Of a stretch of DNA of 64,000 nucleotides, positions 11,655-19,645 are shown in pieces. Origin of the DNA: Pseudomonas mosselii (GTDB taxonomy: Bacteria; Pseudomonadota; Gammaproteobacteria; Pseudomonadales; Pseudomonadaceae); the NCBI RefSeq assembly GCF_003205295.1, contig NZ_QJRP01000013.1, forward strand, positions 1 to 64,000, written 5' to 3'. The translations under genes were made by a program, and so were the position numbers. Position 1 is the stretch's first letter. Each line of letters begins with the position of its first letter. A model generated the notes under the pieces. That model was given only the letters and a program-made list of their open reading frames with translations. It did no database searches and had not been told where the DNA came from.

Positions 11655-11750
11655 CCCCTGTGGGAGCGGCTTCAGCCGCGAAGCAAGCGACGCGGTGGAT
11701 GGCACCGGCTTGGCCGGTGTTCGCGGCTAAAGCCGCTCCCACAGGCCCCT
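11655..11750. repeat. REP pair (inverted)
   Basis: CCTGTGGGAGCGGCTTCAGCC opens the unit and GGCTAAAGCCGCTCCCACAGG closes it, with a smaller hairpin (CACCGGCTTGGCCGGTG) in between. It lies between the transporter and amidohydrolase genes. Confidence 0.85.
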
Positions 11751-11837
11751 GCTAAATCGATAGGTGATGTGCAGTGCCATGAGAGCCGACTTGCCGGCGA
11801 ACAGGGCCGAAGAATAAAACAACCTGAGGAGGCACCC

Positions 11838-13124
11838 ATGACCACTCCCGCCAAGGAAGTCCTGCAGTCCACCGAACAGCATGTCAGCAGCGCCCGCCTG
11901 TGGCAGTCCCTGATGGACCTCGCCCGCCTCGGCGCCACGGCCAAGGGCGGCGTCTGCCGCCTGGCGCTGACCGACCTCGACCGTCAGGCCCGCGACCTGT
12001 TCGTGCAGTGGTGCGAGGCAGCCGGCTGCACGGTGAGCATCGACGCGGTCGGCAACATCTTCGCCCGCCGCCCAGGCCGCAATCCCAAGCTGCCGCCGGT
12101 GATGACCGGCAGCCATATCGACACCCAGCCCACCGGTGGCAAGTTCGACGGTTGCTTCGGTGTGATGGCCGGGCTGGAGGTGATCCGCACCCTCAACGAC
12201 TTGGGCGTGGAGACCGAGGCACCGCTGGAGGTGGTGGTGTGGACCAACGAGGAAGGCTCGCGCTTCGCCCCGTGCATGATGGGCTCGGGGGTGTTCGCCA
12301 GCAAGTTCACCCTCGAACAGACCCTGGCCAAGCGCGACGCCCAGGGCGTGAGCGTCGGCGAGGCACTGAACGCCATCGGTTATGCCGGCAGCCGCGTCGT
12401 GACCGGCCACCCGGTGGGCGCCTACTTCGAGGCGCACATCGAACAGGGCCCGATCCTCGAGGACCAGCGCAAGACCATCGGCGTGGTGCTCGGCGCCCTC
12501 GGCCAGAAATGGTTCGACCTGACCCTGCGCGGCGTCGAGGCCCACGCCGGCCCCACCCCCATGCACCTGCGCAAGGACGCCCTGGTCGGCGCCGCCGCCG
12601 TGGTCGAGGCGGTCAACCGCACCGCCCTCGCCCACCAGCCCCATGCCTGCGGCACGGTCGGCTGCCTGCAAGCCTATCCTGGCTCGCGCAACGTGATCCC
12701 CGGCGAAGTGCGCATGACCCTGGACTTCCGTCATCTCGAAGGCCAGCAACTGGACGCGATGATCGCCGAAGTGCGCCAGGTGATCGAGGCCACCACCGCG
12801 AAACACGGGCTGAGCTACGAGCTGGTGCCCACCGCCGACTTCCCGGCCCTGTACTTCGACAAGGGCTGCGTCGAGGCGGTGCGCAACTCGGCGCGCAACC
12901 TGGGCCTGGCGCACATGGACATCGTCAGCGGCGCCGGGCACGACGCGATCTTCCTCGCCGAGCTGGGCCCGGCCGGGATGATCTTCGTGCCTTGCGAAGG
13001 CGGGATCAGCCACAACGAAATCGAGAACGCCGCCCCCGAGGATCTTGCGGCCGGCTGCGCGGTGTTGTTGAGGGCCATGCTGGCGGCCTCGGAGGCGATC
13101 GCCGACGGACGATTGGCGGCCTAG
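11838..13124 (+). CDS. N-carbamoyl-beta-alanine / allantoate amidohydrolase (M20 family)
   Basis: The 428-residue Zn-dependent M20/hydantoinase-carbamoylase family enzyme hydrolyses N-carbamoyl-beta-alanine (or N-carbamoyl-beta-aminoisobutyrate) to the beta-amino acid, CO2 and ammonia, the last step of the reductive pyrimidine route. Metal-binding motifs are visible: MTGSHIDTQPTGGKFDG, VVWTNEEGSRF (the Glu pair), and GAGHDA near the C-terminus. GVEAHAGPTPM marks the dimerisation domain. The start is set by GAGGAGGCACCC. The same family holds allantoate amidohydrolases; the gene context favours the pyrimidine reading. Confidence 0.9.
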   Translation: MTTPAKEVLQSTEQHVSSARLWQSLMDLARLGATAKGGVCRLALTDLDRQARDLFVQWCEAAGCTVSIDAVGNIFARRPGRNPKLPPVMTGSHIDTQPTGGKFDGCFGVMAGLEVIRTLNDLGVETEAPLEVVVWTNEEGSRFAPCMMGSGVFASKFTLEQTLAKRDAQGVSVGEALNAIGYAGSRVVTGHPVGAYFEAHIEQGPILEDQRKTIGVVLGALGQKWFDLTLRGVEAHAGPTPMHLRKDALVGAAAVVEAVNRTALAHQPHACGTVGCLQAYPGSRNVIPGEVRMTLDFRHLEGQQLDAMIAEVRQVIEATTAKHGLSYELVPTADFPALYFDKGCVEAVRNSARNLGLAHMDIVSGAGHDAIFLAELGPAGMIFVPCEGGISHNEIENAAPEDLAAGCAVLLRAMLAASEAIADGRLAA

Positions 13125-13146
13125 CAAGCGATAAAAGGACTGCGTG

Positions 13147-13230
13147 AGAGCGGGCTTGCGCCGCGATGCATGGCACCGGCGGCGCCGGTGTTCCGGGCGG
13201 TGCGGCGTTCCGACAAGCCCGCTCCCACGT
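13147..13230. repeat. REP-like inverted repeat
   Basis: GAGCGGGCTTGCGCCGCGATG is followed by a short GC hairpin (CACCGGCGGCGCCGGTG) and then CCGACAAGCCCGCTCCCACG. It separates the amidohydrolase gene from the cysteine hydrolase gene. Confidence 0.75.
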
Positions 13231-13344
13231 TAAACATGCGCCCCCCTGTGAAGCATGGCTGAGGCGGGTACATGCCCCTTGGCGCAAATTTCCCGCGCGC
13301 GGCGGTATACTCGCCAACCTTCGAACCGCGCCCGGAAATCCGCC

Positions 13345-13839
13345 ATGCAGCAAGTCCTGCTCATCGTCGATGTGCAATCCACCTTCAGCCCCTCCGAGAA
13401 ACTGGTGGATGGCATCCGCGTGCTGTCGGCGCACATCCCCACCATCGCCTCGATCGAGCTGCACGACGAGCAGGCCACCCCGTTCCAGCGCCAGCTCGGC
13501 TGGCACCCGGCCGCTGAAGACGTGGCCCTGGTCGAGGCGGACAAGGTGTTCGTCAAGCATGGCTATGGCCAGACCGCCGAGACCCTCGACTACATCAAGC
13601 GCCTCGGCGTCGAGCGGGTGCTGGTCTGCGGGTTGCAGACCGAAACCTGCGTGCTGGCCGCAGGCTTCGCCCTGTTCGATGCGGGCCTGACACCGACCCT
13701 GGTCACCGACCTGACCATGGGTTCTTCGCTGGACCGCTCCGGGCAGCTGGGCATCGACCTGTGGAAACACCACTTCGGCCATGTCACCACCGCCGCCGAG
13801 GTGCTGGCCGGGCTGCGCGACCCACGAGACAACCCATGA
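13345..13839 (+). CDS. Isochorismatase-like cysteine hydrolase
   Basis: The 164-residue isochorismatase-fold protein keeps the usual Asp-Lys-Cys triad: Asp9 (LLIVDVQ), Lys71 (VFVKHGYG) and Cys102 (LQTETCVLAA). The family covers nicotinamidases, isochorismatases and N-carbamoylsarcosine hydrolases; substrate cannot be told from sequence. Its stop overlaps the next start (ATGA at 13836-13839), so it is translationally coupled to a two-component system, an unusual pairing. An upstream in-frame start is possible but ATG 13345 matches the family's N-terminus. Confidence 0.85.
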   Translation: MQQVLLIVDVQSTFSPSEKLVDGIRVLSAHIPTIASIELHDEQATPFQRQLGWHPAAEDVALVEADKVFVKHGYGQTAETLDYIKRLGVERVLVCGLQTETCVLAAGFALFDAGLTPTLVTDLTMGSSLDRSGQLGIDLWKHHFGHVTTAAEVLAGLRDPRDNP

Positions 13840-14525
13840 TCGCCAAGCGCGTATTGATCGTCGAGGACGACGCCGATGGGGCAAGCATCCTCGAAGCCTA
13901 CCTGAAGCGCGACGGCTTCGAGGTGGACATCGCCGAGGACGGTGCCCGCGGGCTTGCCCTGTTCCGCCAGCGCACGCCGGCGATCGTGCTGCTGGACATG
14001 ATGCTGCCAAAAATGTCCGGCCCGGAGCTGCTGACCGAGATCCGCCGCAGCGCCGATACCCCGGTGATCATGGTCACCGCCATCGGCGACGAGCCGGACA
14101 AGATCGGCGCCCTGCGCTACGGCGCCGACGACTACGTGGTCAAACCCTGCAACCCCAAGGAAGTGGTGGCTCGGGTACACGCGGTGCTGCGCCGCTACGG
14201 CGCGCCGGCCGACAGTCGCCAGCGCCTGGAGTGCCAGGGCGTCTGGGTCGATGCCGAGCGCTTCGTGGCCGGGGTGCGGGCCAGTGATGGCGAGGAGCAG
14301 GTGCTCGACCTGACCCGTTCGGAACTGCTCCTGCTCGCCGCGCTGCTGCGCACACCGACCAAGGCCTTCAACCGCGAGGAGCTGCTCGAGCTGTGCATGC
14401 CCGAAAGCGATGCCCTGGTGCGCATCATCGACACCCACGTGCACAACCTGCGGCGCAAGCTCGAGGCCCTGGGCGTCAGCGGCGTGCTGGTGACCGTGCG
14501 CTCCGTGGGCTATCGGTTCCGCTGA
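13836..14525 (+). CDS. OmpR-family response regulator
   Basis: The 229-residue protein has a receiver domain with acidic pocket EDD (10-12), phospho-acceptor Asp54 (IVLLDMMLPKMSG) and the conserved Lys in DDYVVKPCNPKEV. A C-terminal winged-helix DNA-binding domain ends in HVHNLRRKLEA...VRSVGYRFR. It overlaps the cysteine hydrolase gene by 4 bp and precedes the kinase gene by 5 bp. General form is BaeR/RstA-like, but the signal is unknown. Confidence 0.92.
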   Translation: MIAKRVLIVEDDADGASILEAYLKRDGFEVDIAEDGARGLALFRQRTPAIVLLDMMLPKMSGPELLTEIRRSADTPVIMVTAIGDEPDKIGALRYGADDYVVKPCNPKEVVARVHAVLRRYGAPADSRQRLECQGVWVDAERFVAGVRASDGEEQVLDLTRSELLLLAALLRTPTKAFNREELLELCMPESDALVRIIDTHVHNLRRKLEALGVSGVLVTVRSVGYRFR

Positions 14526-14530
14526 CGGCC

Positions 14531-15703
14531 ATGCGCAAACGTCCGCTGTGGCTGTGGGTCGGCCTGAGAATGACCCTGCTCGCCGTCGGCGCGGTGATCA
14601 CCATCACCGTGTGCATGTACCTGTACTTCTGGATCAGCGACTTCCTGGTGCTGCAGTCGATGCGGCCCGAGGACCGCGCCGCGCTGCTGGCCGGCCTGGC
14701 CGACGTGCCGCGCAACGAATCCAGGCTGTGGCAACTGCTGCAGACCTACTACGACATCCACGACTTTCTTCCCGGCCCCGGCAACAGCATCGACTGGCTG
14801 GTGCTGTACGGCTTCGTCATTGTGGTCATCCCGTTCACCCTGATGGTCGGCCTGTACCTGTCCAGGCCGCTGTCCCGGCAGTTCCGCCAGATCGCCGAAG
14901 GGGCGCGGCGGGTGGCCGAGGGCGACCTCGGCGTACGGGTCAGCCAGCACCCGCGCCAGCCCAAGGAAATGCAGCGCCTGTGCACCGACTTCAACAAGCT
15001 GGTCGAACGCCTGGCGCTGTACGAAGGCGAAGTGGCCGAGTCGAGCTCCAACCTGGCCCATGAACTGCGCACCCCGCTCAATGCCGCCCTGGGCCGGGTA
15101 CAGGGCATGCTCGATGAGGTGTTCCCGCTGTGCCCCGAGCAATTGCGCCTGGTGCAGAACCAGCTGTACAACCTCAATACCCTGGTCGGCGACCTGCACC
15201 TGCTGTCCCTGGCCCATGCCGGGCAGCTGCCCCTGCACGTCAGCCTGTTCTCCCCGGCCCGGCTGGTCGAGGAGCGCCTGGCCTGGTTCGCGCCGCAGTT
15301 CGAGGCCGCCGGGATGCAGTTGCACACAGTGCTGGCCGATGACGTGGTGATCGAGGCGGACCCGGCGCGGGTCGGCCAGCTGATCAACATCCTGATCGAG
15401 AATGCCCTCAAGTATGCCTCCGACGGCCGCGAGCTCAGCGTCTCCATGCGCCAGGGCAAAGGCTGCGTGGAACTGGAGTTCCTTGATCGGGGCCAGGCGG
15501 TCGAGCAAAAGGACCTGGGCAACATGTTCGTGCGCTTCTGGCGCGCCGAACAGTCGCGGGCGCGGGTCAGCGGCGGCGGCGGCCTGGGCCTGTCGATCGC
15601 CCAGGCGATCTGCGAGGCCCATGGCGGTCGCATTACCGCACAGCGCCGGGCCGAGGGTGGGCTGGCGCTGCGGGTGATAATGCCCCTGGTCACGACAGTC
15701 TGA
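14531..15703 (+). CDS. Sensor histidine kinase
   Basis: The 390-residue inner-membrane kinase has TM1 at about residues 8-35, a short periplasmic loop of about 50 residues, TM2 at about 90-111, then HAMP. The HisKA phospho-acceptor is His177 (NLAHELRTPLN), and the HATPase domain has its N-box (INILIENALKYA) and G-boxes (GGGGLGLSIAQAICEAHGG). It is the partner of the response regulator immediately upstream. The small periplasmic loop suggests sensing by the membrane part or an accessory protein. Confidence 0.92.
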   Translation: MRKRPLWLWVGLRMTLLAVGAVITITVCMYLYFWISDFLVLQSMRPEDRAALLAGLADVPRNESRLWQLLQTYYDIHDFLPGPGNSIDWLVLYGFVIVVIPFTLMVGLYLSRPLSRQFRQIAEGARRVAEGDLGVRVSQHPRQPKEMQRLCTDFNKLVERLALYEGEVAESSSNLAHELRTPLNAALGRVQGMLDEVFPLCPEQLRLVQNQLYNLNTLVGDLHLLSLAHAGQLPLHVSLFSPARLVEERLAWFAPQFEAAGMQLHTVLADDVVIEADPARVGQLINILIENALKYASDGRELSVSMRQGKGCVELEFLDRGQAVEQKDLGNMFVRFWRAEQSRARVSGGGGLGLSIAQAICEAHGGRITAQRRAEGGLALRVIMPLVTTV

Positions 15704-15721
15704 AGGATCCACGCATTGCCC

Positions 15722-15838
15722 TGTAGGAGCGGCCTTGTGCCGCGAAAGGGGCGCGTAGCGGCCCCAGGATCTCTATTTCATGCAAAATCGCCGGGGCTGC
15801 TACGCAGCCCTTTCGCGACACAAGGCCGCTCCTACAAG
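15722..15838. repeat. Composite REP unit, about 117 bp
   Basis: Outer arms TGTAGGAGCGGCCTTGTG and ACAAGGCCGCTCCTACA pair with each other. Inner arms are GGGGCGCGTAGCGGCCCC and GGGGCTGCTACGCAGCCC, around CAGGATCTCTATTTCATGCA. The same layout recurs at 57051-57183 and 59960-60095. Confidence 0.85.
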
Positions 15839-15872
15839 GGGGTACAAACGCTGCCCCTGCCCTGACCGAGCT

Positions 15873-16010
15873 TCAGGGACACTGGCAGGTGGAAGGGCCG
15901 AACACCGGCCCGGCACACGGATCCTTACCCGGACCGAACACTGGGCACGACGCCTGGGCCGTGGCGACGAGCCCCCACGACAGCAGCACAGCCAACATGG
16001 CTTTCTTCAT
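15873..16010 (-). CDS. Small secreted Cys-rich peptide, copy 2 (45 aa)
   Basis: The 45-codon frame has ATG at 16008-16010 with a strong ribosome binding site (AGGAGGTTATCC) and a TGA at 15873-15875. The product begins with a clear signal peptide (MKKAMLAVLLSWGLVATAQA, predicted cut after AQA). It leaves a 25-residue mature peptide with four cysteines in a C-x9-C-x9-C-x-C pattern and an internal repeat PVFGPGKDPC / PVFGPSTC. The gene at 16059 encodes a paralogue with identical cysteine spacing. Both follow sigF-nrsF on the same strand. I know no named family; an extracytoplasmic metal- or thiol-binding role near the copper-RiPP locus is inference. Confidence 0.7.
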   Translation of the reverse strand: MKKAMLAVLLSWGLVATAQASCPVFGPGKDPCAGPVFGPSTCQCP

Positions 16011-16058
16011 GGATAACCTCCTGGTCAATGATTGATTCTTCCTTGCGCCCTCAGGCGA

Positions 16059-16202
16059 TCAGGGCTCGCACACGCAGGTCGTGGGGCCCAGCACTGGACC
16101 TGCACACGGATCCTCCCCTGGCCCCAGTACCGCGCAGTCGGCCTGTGCCGTCAGCGAGAACATCCACAGCAGCATCGCGGCTGCCAGCCATTTTCCATTC
16201 AT
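16059..16202 (-). CDS. Small secreted Cys-rich peptide, copy 1 (47 aa)
   Basis: ATG at 16200-16202 follows a GGGAGGTCATC ribosome binding site. The 47-residue product has a signal peptide (MNGKWLAAAMLLWMFSLTAQA) and a 26-residue mature part with the same C-x9-C-x9-C-x-C arrangement as the next gene. The shared core is GPG(K/E)DPCAGPV(F/L)GP(S/T)TC. The two genes are 48 bp apart and surely a tandem duplication. Copy 1 starts 125 bp after the nrsF stop, so it may be the third gene of the sigF operon. The reading is supported by signal peptides, binding sites and paralogue conservation, not by a known family. Confidence 0.75.
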   Translation of the reverse strand: MNGKWLAAAMLLWMFSLTAQADCAVLGPGEDPCAGPVLGPTTCVCEP

Positions 16203-16292
16203 GATGACCTCCCTGTCCGAAACATCGATTGCGCCCCTACGCTCGAACGTCGGGCAGGCAACAGAAAAGACCAGCCCCCGCAAATGCGCCAA

Positions 16293-16323
16293 TAGACCAA
16301 TGTCTAGTGCGGCAAAACCGCAC
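16293..16323. promoter_or_regulatory. Adjacent palindrome and hairpin between nrsF and the Cys-peptide genes
   Basis: TAGACCAATGTCTA (16293-16306) is a 5-4-5 dyad, directly followed by GTGCGG-CAAAA-CCGCAC (16307-16323), a hairpin without a T-run. Together they fill the gap before the peptide genes and could hold a separate promoter/operator or an attenuator. Function is inference. Confidence 0.35.
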
Positions 16324-16327
16324 CCGA

Positions 16328-16969
16328 TCACCAACGCAGCAGGCGAGGCCCTGCCAACGCCCCGACGACGGTCGGCAGCAACATCCCCAACAGGTACCAC
16401 ACCCCCCAGAACGGCACCGTCATTTCCGGGCAGTGCAGGCAGTACACGAGGGTCGCGGTGGATCCGGCGAGCAACCCGCCGGCGCCACCGGCCTGGCGCA
16501 GCCTGGTCGGCGCCAGGCCGCGCAGGGCCCAGAACACCGCGGCGAACACCGGCGTCGACAGCAGGGCGATGTTCAACGCGCAGGTGCGCCAGGTACGGCC
16601 GAAGATCAGGTCGGCGCGGGCCTCCACCGGCGCGCCGGCCAGGCTGACGGCTGCCCCCAGCCACACCAGCAGCAGCGGCAGGCCGAGCAATCCCCACAGC
16701 GCGCCGCCGCGCACACCTGGCCTGGCCAGGCGCTGGGTCAGCCACAGGGCCAGCAGGCCCAGGCTGGTGGGCAAGGCCAGCTTGGCCCAGAACAACGGCG
16801 TGCGTGCCACCTCGGCCAGATCGCTGCGCACGCCGTAGATGGCCACGGTCATCAACAACGCGCCCAGCAGGCCCACCAGCAGCGCCAGCAGCAGGCGTCG
16901 CACCAGCGCATGACGATCCACCGGCTCTGCGGCGGTCGCCAAAAGGCTGATCAACTCATCGGTCTTCAT
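16328..16969 (-). CDS. nrsF: NrsF-family anti-sigma factor (DUF1109), membrane protein
   Basis: The 213-residue protein has six hydrophobic segments after a short cytoplasmic N-terminus (MKTDELISLLATAAEPVDR), the DUF1109/NrsF layout. In Caulobacter NrsF holds the ECF factor SigF at the membrane and releases it under copper/oxidative stress through two conserved cysteines. Here Cys are found in FGRTWRTCALN and in the VYCLHCPEMTVPFWG motif. The gene overlaps the sigma gene by 14 bp, as expected for a co-translated sigma/anti-sigma pair. Role is inferred from family and context. Confidence 0.88.
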   Translation of the reverse strand: MKTDELISLLATAAEPVDRHALVRRLLLALLVGLLGALLMTVAIYGVRSDLAEVARTPLFWAKLALPTSLGLLALWLTQRLARPGVRGGALWGLLGLPLLLVWLGAAVSLAGAPVEARADLIFGRTWRTCALNIALLSTPVFAAVFWALRGLAPTRLRQAGGAGGLLAGSTATLVYCLHCPEMTVPFWGVWYLLGMLLPTVVGALAGPRLLRW

Positions 16970-17543
16970 GGTCGTCTTTACCTCGAATCAACCTTCCCAG
17001 GGCCTTGAGCCCCCGGTGTATGCCCACCTTCACCGCCGAACTGGACAACCCGGTGATACGCGCGGTTTCCTCCACCGACAGCCCTTCGAGCTTGACGTGG
17101 ACGATGGGCAGGCGCTGGCGGTCGGGCAACTGCCCAAGCAGCTTGTTCAGGTCCCGGCTGGCCTGGGCCGGCTCTTCTTCGCCACAGGCGAACAGCTCGC
17201 TGTCATCCTCCAGCGGCTCGTGGCGCGCCTCGCGCCGGGCCTGACCGCGCCAGTGGTCGGCCAGCTTGTAGCGGGCAATCGCCTGCACCCAGGCGGTCAA
17301 CGGTTGCTGCGCCTGGTAGGTGTGGCGGGCATTGTGCACCGCCAGCAGCACCTCCTGCAGCAAGTCTTCGACCTCGGCCGGTCGTTGCGCCAGGCGCCGC
17401 CGCAGAAAGCCGCGCAGGTGCACCGCCAGCGCCGCAAGAAATTCGCGATAGGCCCCGGCGTCACCGGCCAGCCCAAGCAACAGCAGGGCCTGCAACTGTG
17501 ACTCGCGTGCGCTGAGCACATCCTGTGGGTTAGTTCGTTGCAT
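16956..17543 (-). CDS. sigF: ECF RNA polymerase sigma factor (SigF-like)
   Basis: The product is a 195-residue ECF sigma-70 factor: region 2 includes DLLQEVLLAVHNARHTYQ and TAWVQAIARYKLADHWR; region 4 is LGQLPDRQRLPIVHVKLEGLSVEETARITGLSSSAVKVGIHRGLKAL. It is co-transcribed with nrsF and divergent from bufA, so it most likely controls the bufferin operon. The ATG at 17541-17543 lies inside a sigma-type promoter motif (17534-17559). If that promoter is used, translation must begin downstream, for example at GTG 17517-17519 (VLSARESQLQ, 187 aa), although that codon lacks a well-spaced ribosome binding site. A leaderless or weakly initiated message is possible. Confidence 0.9.
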   Translation of the reverse strand: MQRTNPQDVLSARESQLQALLLLGLAGDAGAYREFLAALAVHLRGFLRRRLAQRPAEVEDLLQEVLLAVHNARHTYQAQQPLTAWVQAIARYKLADHWRGQARREARHEPLEDDSELFACGEEEPAQASRDLNKLLGQLPDRQRLPIVHVKLEGLSVEETARITGLSSSAVKVGIHRGLKALGRLIRGKDDHEDR

Positions 17544-17559
17544 CGGCCGCCGGGGTTAC
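17534..17559 (-). promoter_or_regulatory. Putative SigF promoter of sigF-nrsF (GTAACC-N16-CGAA)
   Basis: On the minus strand GTAACC is followed by exactly 16 bases and CGAA. This is the motif I recall for SigF targets in Caulobacter and is identical in hexamer, spacer and tetramer to the bufA copy at 17677-17702. It implies autoregulation of the sigma gene. Confidence 0.65.
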
Positions 17560-17676
17560 ACCGTCTGTGGGTTTCTTTTTTATCCAACCATCGCCGCAAC
17601 GCCCTGCGCAAGCACTGACGCCGCTTCCTTACCTTAGGTGGCCGGCGCAGGTGGCGAAAAATATTTTGCAGGCGCT

Positions 17677-17702
17677 GTAACCGCCTCGCCCACCGCCACG
17701 AA
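17677..17702 (+). promoter_or_regulatory. Putative SigF promoter of the bufferin operon (GTAACC-N16-CGAA)
   Basis: GTAACC (17677-17682), a 16-base spacer and CGAA (17699-17702) lie 55 bp before the bufA start codon, leaving a leader of about 45-50 nt. Divergent from the matching motif at 17534-17559. Confidence 0.7.
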
Positions 17703-17757
17703 CTACACCATGAGCCGCCGGTACATCGCCACGGCCCCACCTTCTGGAGACGACACC

Positions 17758-18033
17758 ATGAAAACCCTCGCCCTCGCCACCGCCGCCCTTGCCCTCGCCT
17801 CGCTGGCAGGCGCAGCCCTGGCCGACGACACCACCAAGGCGGCCACCATGGAGAAATGCTACGGCGTGGCCATGGCCGGCAAGAACGACTGCAAGGCCGG
17901 CGCCGGCACCACCTGCGCCGGCAGCGCGAAAAAGGACTACGACGGCATGCACTGGAAAAACGTGCCGACGGGTACCTGCACCTCGATCAAGACCCCCAAC
18001 GGCATGGGTTCGCTGACCCCGATCAAATCCTGA
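17758..18033 (+). CDS. bufA: Bufferin-type precursor peptide (DUF2282), copper-binding RiPP
   Basis: The 91-residue precursor has a signal peptide (hydrophobic stretch 3-22, likely cut after ALA at about 22). Four cysteines follow, at 34, 45, 53 and 74, in the family context [21 protein letters not shown] and VPTGTC. Bufferins are secreted peptides whose central cysteines are converted to thiooxazole-type rings by an MNIO enzyme and then chelate copper in the periplasm. The start follows TTCTGGAGACGACACC. It is the first gene of bufA-bufB-bufC-doxX, 16 bp before bufB. The family assignment is firm; copper as ligand comes from work on other species. Confidence 0.9.
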   Translation: MKTLALATAALALASLAGAALADDTTKAATMEKCYGVAMAGKNDCKAGAGTTCAGSAKKDYDGMHWKNVPTGTCTSIKTPNGMGSLTPIKS

Positions 18034-18049
18034 GCACAGGCCATCGACC

Positions 18050-18883
18050 ATGAACGGAAATACGCCGATGGGCGCAGGGCTCGGCCTGAAGGCCGAGCAC
18101 TATGACCAGGCCTGGGCCTGCCACGCCGAGGGGTTGTGGTTCGAAGTCCATCCGGAAAACTACATGGTCGGCGGCCCTCGCCTGGCCTGGCTGGCGCGGA
18201 TGGCCGAGCGCCATCCGCTGTCGCTGCACGGCGTGGCACTGTCACTGGCGGCGGATGCTGAACCTGACGCCACGCACCTGCGGCGCCTGCGTACCCTGAT
18301 CGACCAGGTACACCCGGCCCTGGTGTCGGAACACCTGGCCTGGTCGACCTGGCGCGGCCAGTATCATCCGGACCTGCTGCCCTTTCCACGCAGCGACGAG
18401 GCCCTGATCCGCATCGCCGACAACATCCAGCGCACCCAGGATGCCCTGGGGTGCCGCATCTCCATCGAGAACCCCAGCCACTACCTGTACCTGCAGGGCC
18501 ATGACCGGGACGAGATCGACTTCCTCGCCGAACTGGTGCGACGCACCGGCTGCGGCTTGTTGCTGGACGTCAACAATGTGTATGTCAGTGCCCACAATCT
18601 CGGCTTCGACGCCGCCGACTACCTCGCCCGTTTCCCGGCCCAGGCCATCACCGAGATCCACTTGGCCGGACACCGTCACGACGACCAGGGCGCACTGCTG
18701 GTCGATTCCCACGATGCCGCCATCGCCGCGCCGGTGTGGTCGCTGTACCAGCAGTTGATCGCCCGCATCGGTCCGCGTCCGACCCTGATTGAACGCGACG
18801 GCAACATCCCCGCGTTTGCCGAACTGCTCGCCGAACGCGCCCTCGCCCAGGCCACCCTCGACCTGGCAGGAGCCTTGCCATGA
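18050..18883 (+). CDS. bufB: MNIO-family (DUF692) RiPP-modifying enzyme BufB
   Basis: The 277-residue TIM-barrel multinuclear non-heme iron oxidase is of the MbnB/DUF692 family. Iron-ligand motifs are all visible in order: [67 protein letters not shown] and LIERDGNIP. It is expected to oxidise core cysteines of BufA in the cytoplasm before export. It overlaps bufC by 4 bp, fitting the obligate MNIO-partner pairing. Confidence 0.93.
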   Translation: MNGNTPMGAGLGLKAEHYDQAWACHAEGLWFEVHPENYMVGGPRLAWLARMAERHPLSLHGVALSLAADAEPDATHLRRLRTLIDQVHPALVSEHLAWSTWRGQYHPDLLPFPRSDEALIRIADNIQRTQDALGCRISIENPSHYLYLQGHDRDEIDFLAELVRRTGCGLLLDVNNVYVSAHNLGFDAADYLARFPAQAITEIHLAGHRHDDQGALLVDSHDAAIAAPVWSLYQQLIARIGPRPTLIERDGNIPAFAELLAERALAQATLDLAGALP

Positions 18884-19635
18884 ACCTGCGCCTCGGACAG
18901 TTCCAGAATGCCTTCATCGACGCCGTCTATCAGCGCCCCGCGCCTGAGCTGACGGCACTGACAGCACAGCCCGCGTTCACGGTGTACCGCAACACGGTGC
19001 TGGCCGGTTGCGTCGAGGCCCTGCGCGCCAACTTTCCCAGCGTCGAAACCCTGGTCGGGCAGCAATGGATGCACGACGCCGCCGCGGAATATGCCCGGCA
19101 ATCGCCGCCCTGTGATGTGCGACTGATCCGCTATGGCGCGGCGTTTCCGGCATTTCTCGAGGCGTTGCAGCCCGTCCATGGGCTTTGCTACCTGGCGGAC
19201 GTCGCACGGCTGGACTTCGCCTGGTGCGAAGCGTTCGGCGCCGACGACGAGCCCTGGCTGACAGTGGCCGACCTGGCCGGCATGACCGCCTCGGACCTCG
19301 AACACAGCCACTTGAGCCCGCGCTCCAGCGCACGCTGGCACTGGTTCGACCAGCATCCTGCCTACAGCCTATGGCACCACAGCCGCGACGGCAGGGCCTG
19401 GCCCGAGGATCAGCCCTGGGTGGCCGAGGGCGCCCTGCTCGGCGGCGCCCGCGAAGGCGTCGTCCACCAGCCGTTGAGCCTGGGGGGATGCACCTTCCTC
19501 GATGCCTGTGCCGCCGGCTACACATTGGACAAGGCCTCACAGCTTGCCCTGCACGCCCAACCCGACCTGGACTTCAGTGACCTGCTTGGCGGGCTGCTGA
19601 ATGCCCGGGCCTTGCGCCCGCTCGCCTTCACCTGA
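18880..19635 (+). CDS. bufC: BufC, DUF2063 partner protein of the MNIO enzyme
   Basis: The 251-residue protein starts with the DUF2063 DNA-binding-like fold ([20 protein letters not shown], then [28 protein letters not shown]). Despite that name, the family acts as the substrate-recruiting partner of DUF692 enzymes, presenting the precursor peptide. ATGA overlap with bufB implies a complex made in equal amounts. No signal peptide or membrane segment is visible. Confidence 0.9.
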   Translation: MNLRLGQFQNAFIDAVYQRPAPELTALTAQPAFTVYRNTVLAGCVEALRANFPSVETLVGQQWMHDAAAEYARQSPPCDVRLIRYGAAFPAFLEALQPVHGLCYLADVARLDFAWCEAFGADDEPWLTVADLAGMTASDLEHSHLSPRSSARWHWFDQHPAYSLWHHSRDGRAWPEDQPWVAEGALLGGAREGVVHQPLSLGGCTFLDACAAGYTLDKASQLALHAQPDLDFSDLLGGLLNARALRPLAFT

Positions 19636-19645
19636 GGAAAACGCC

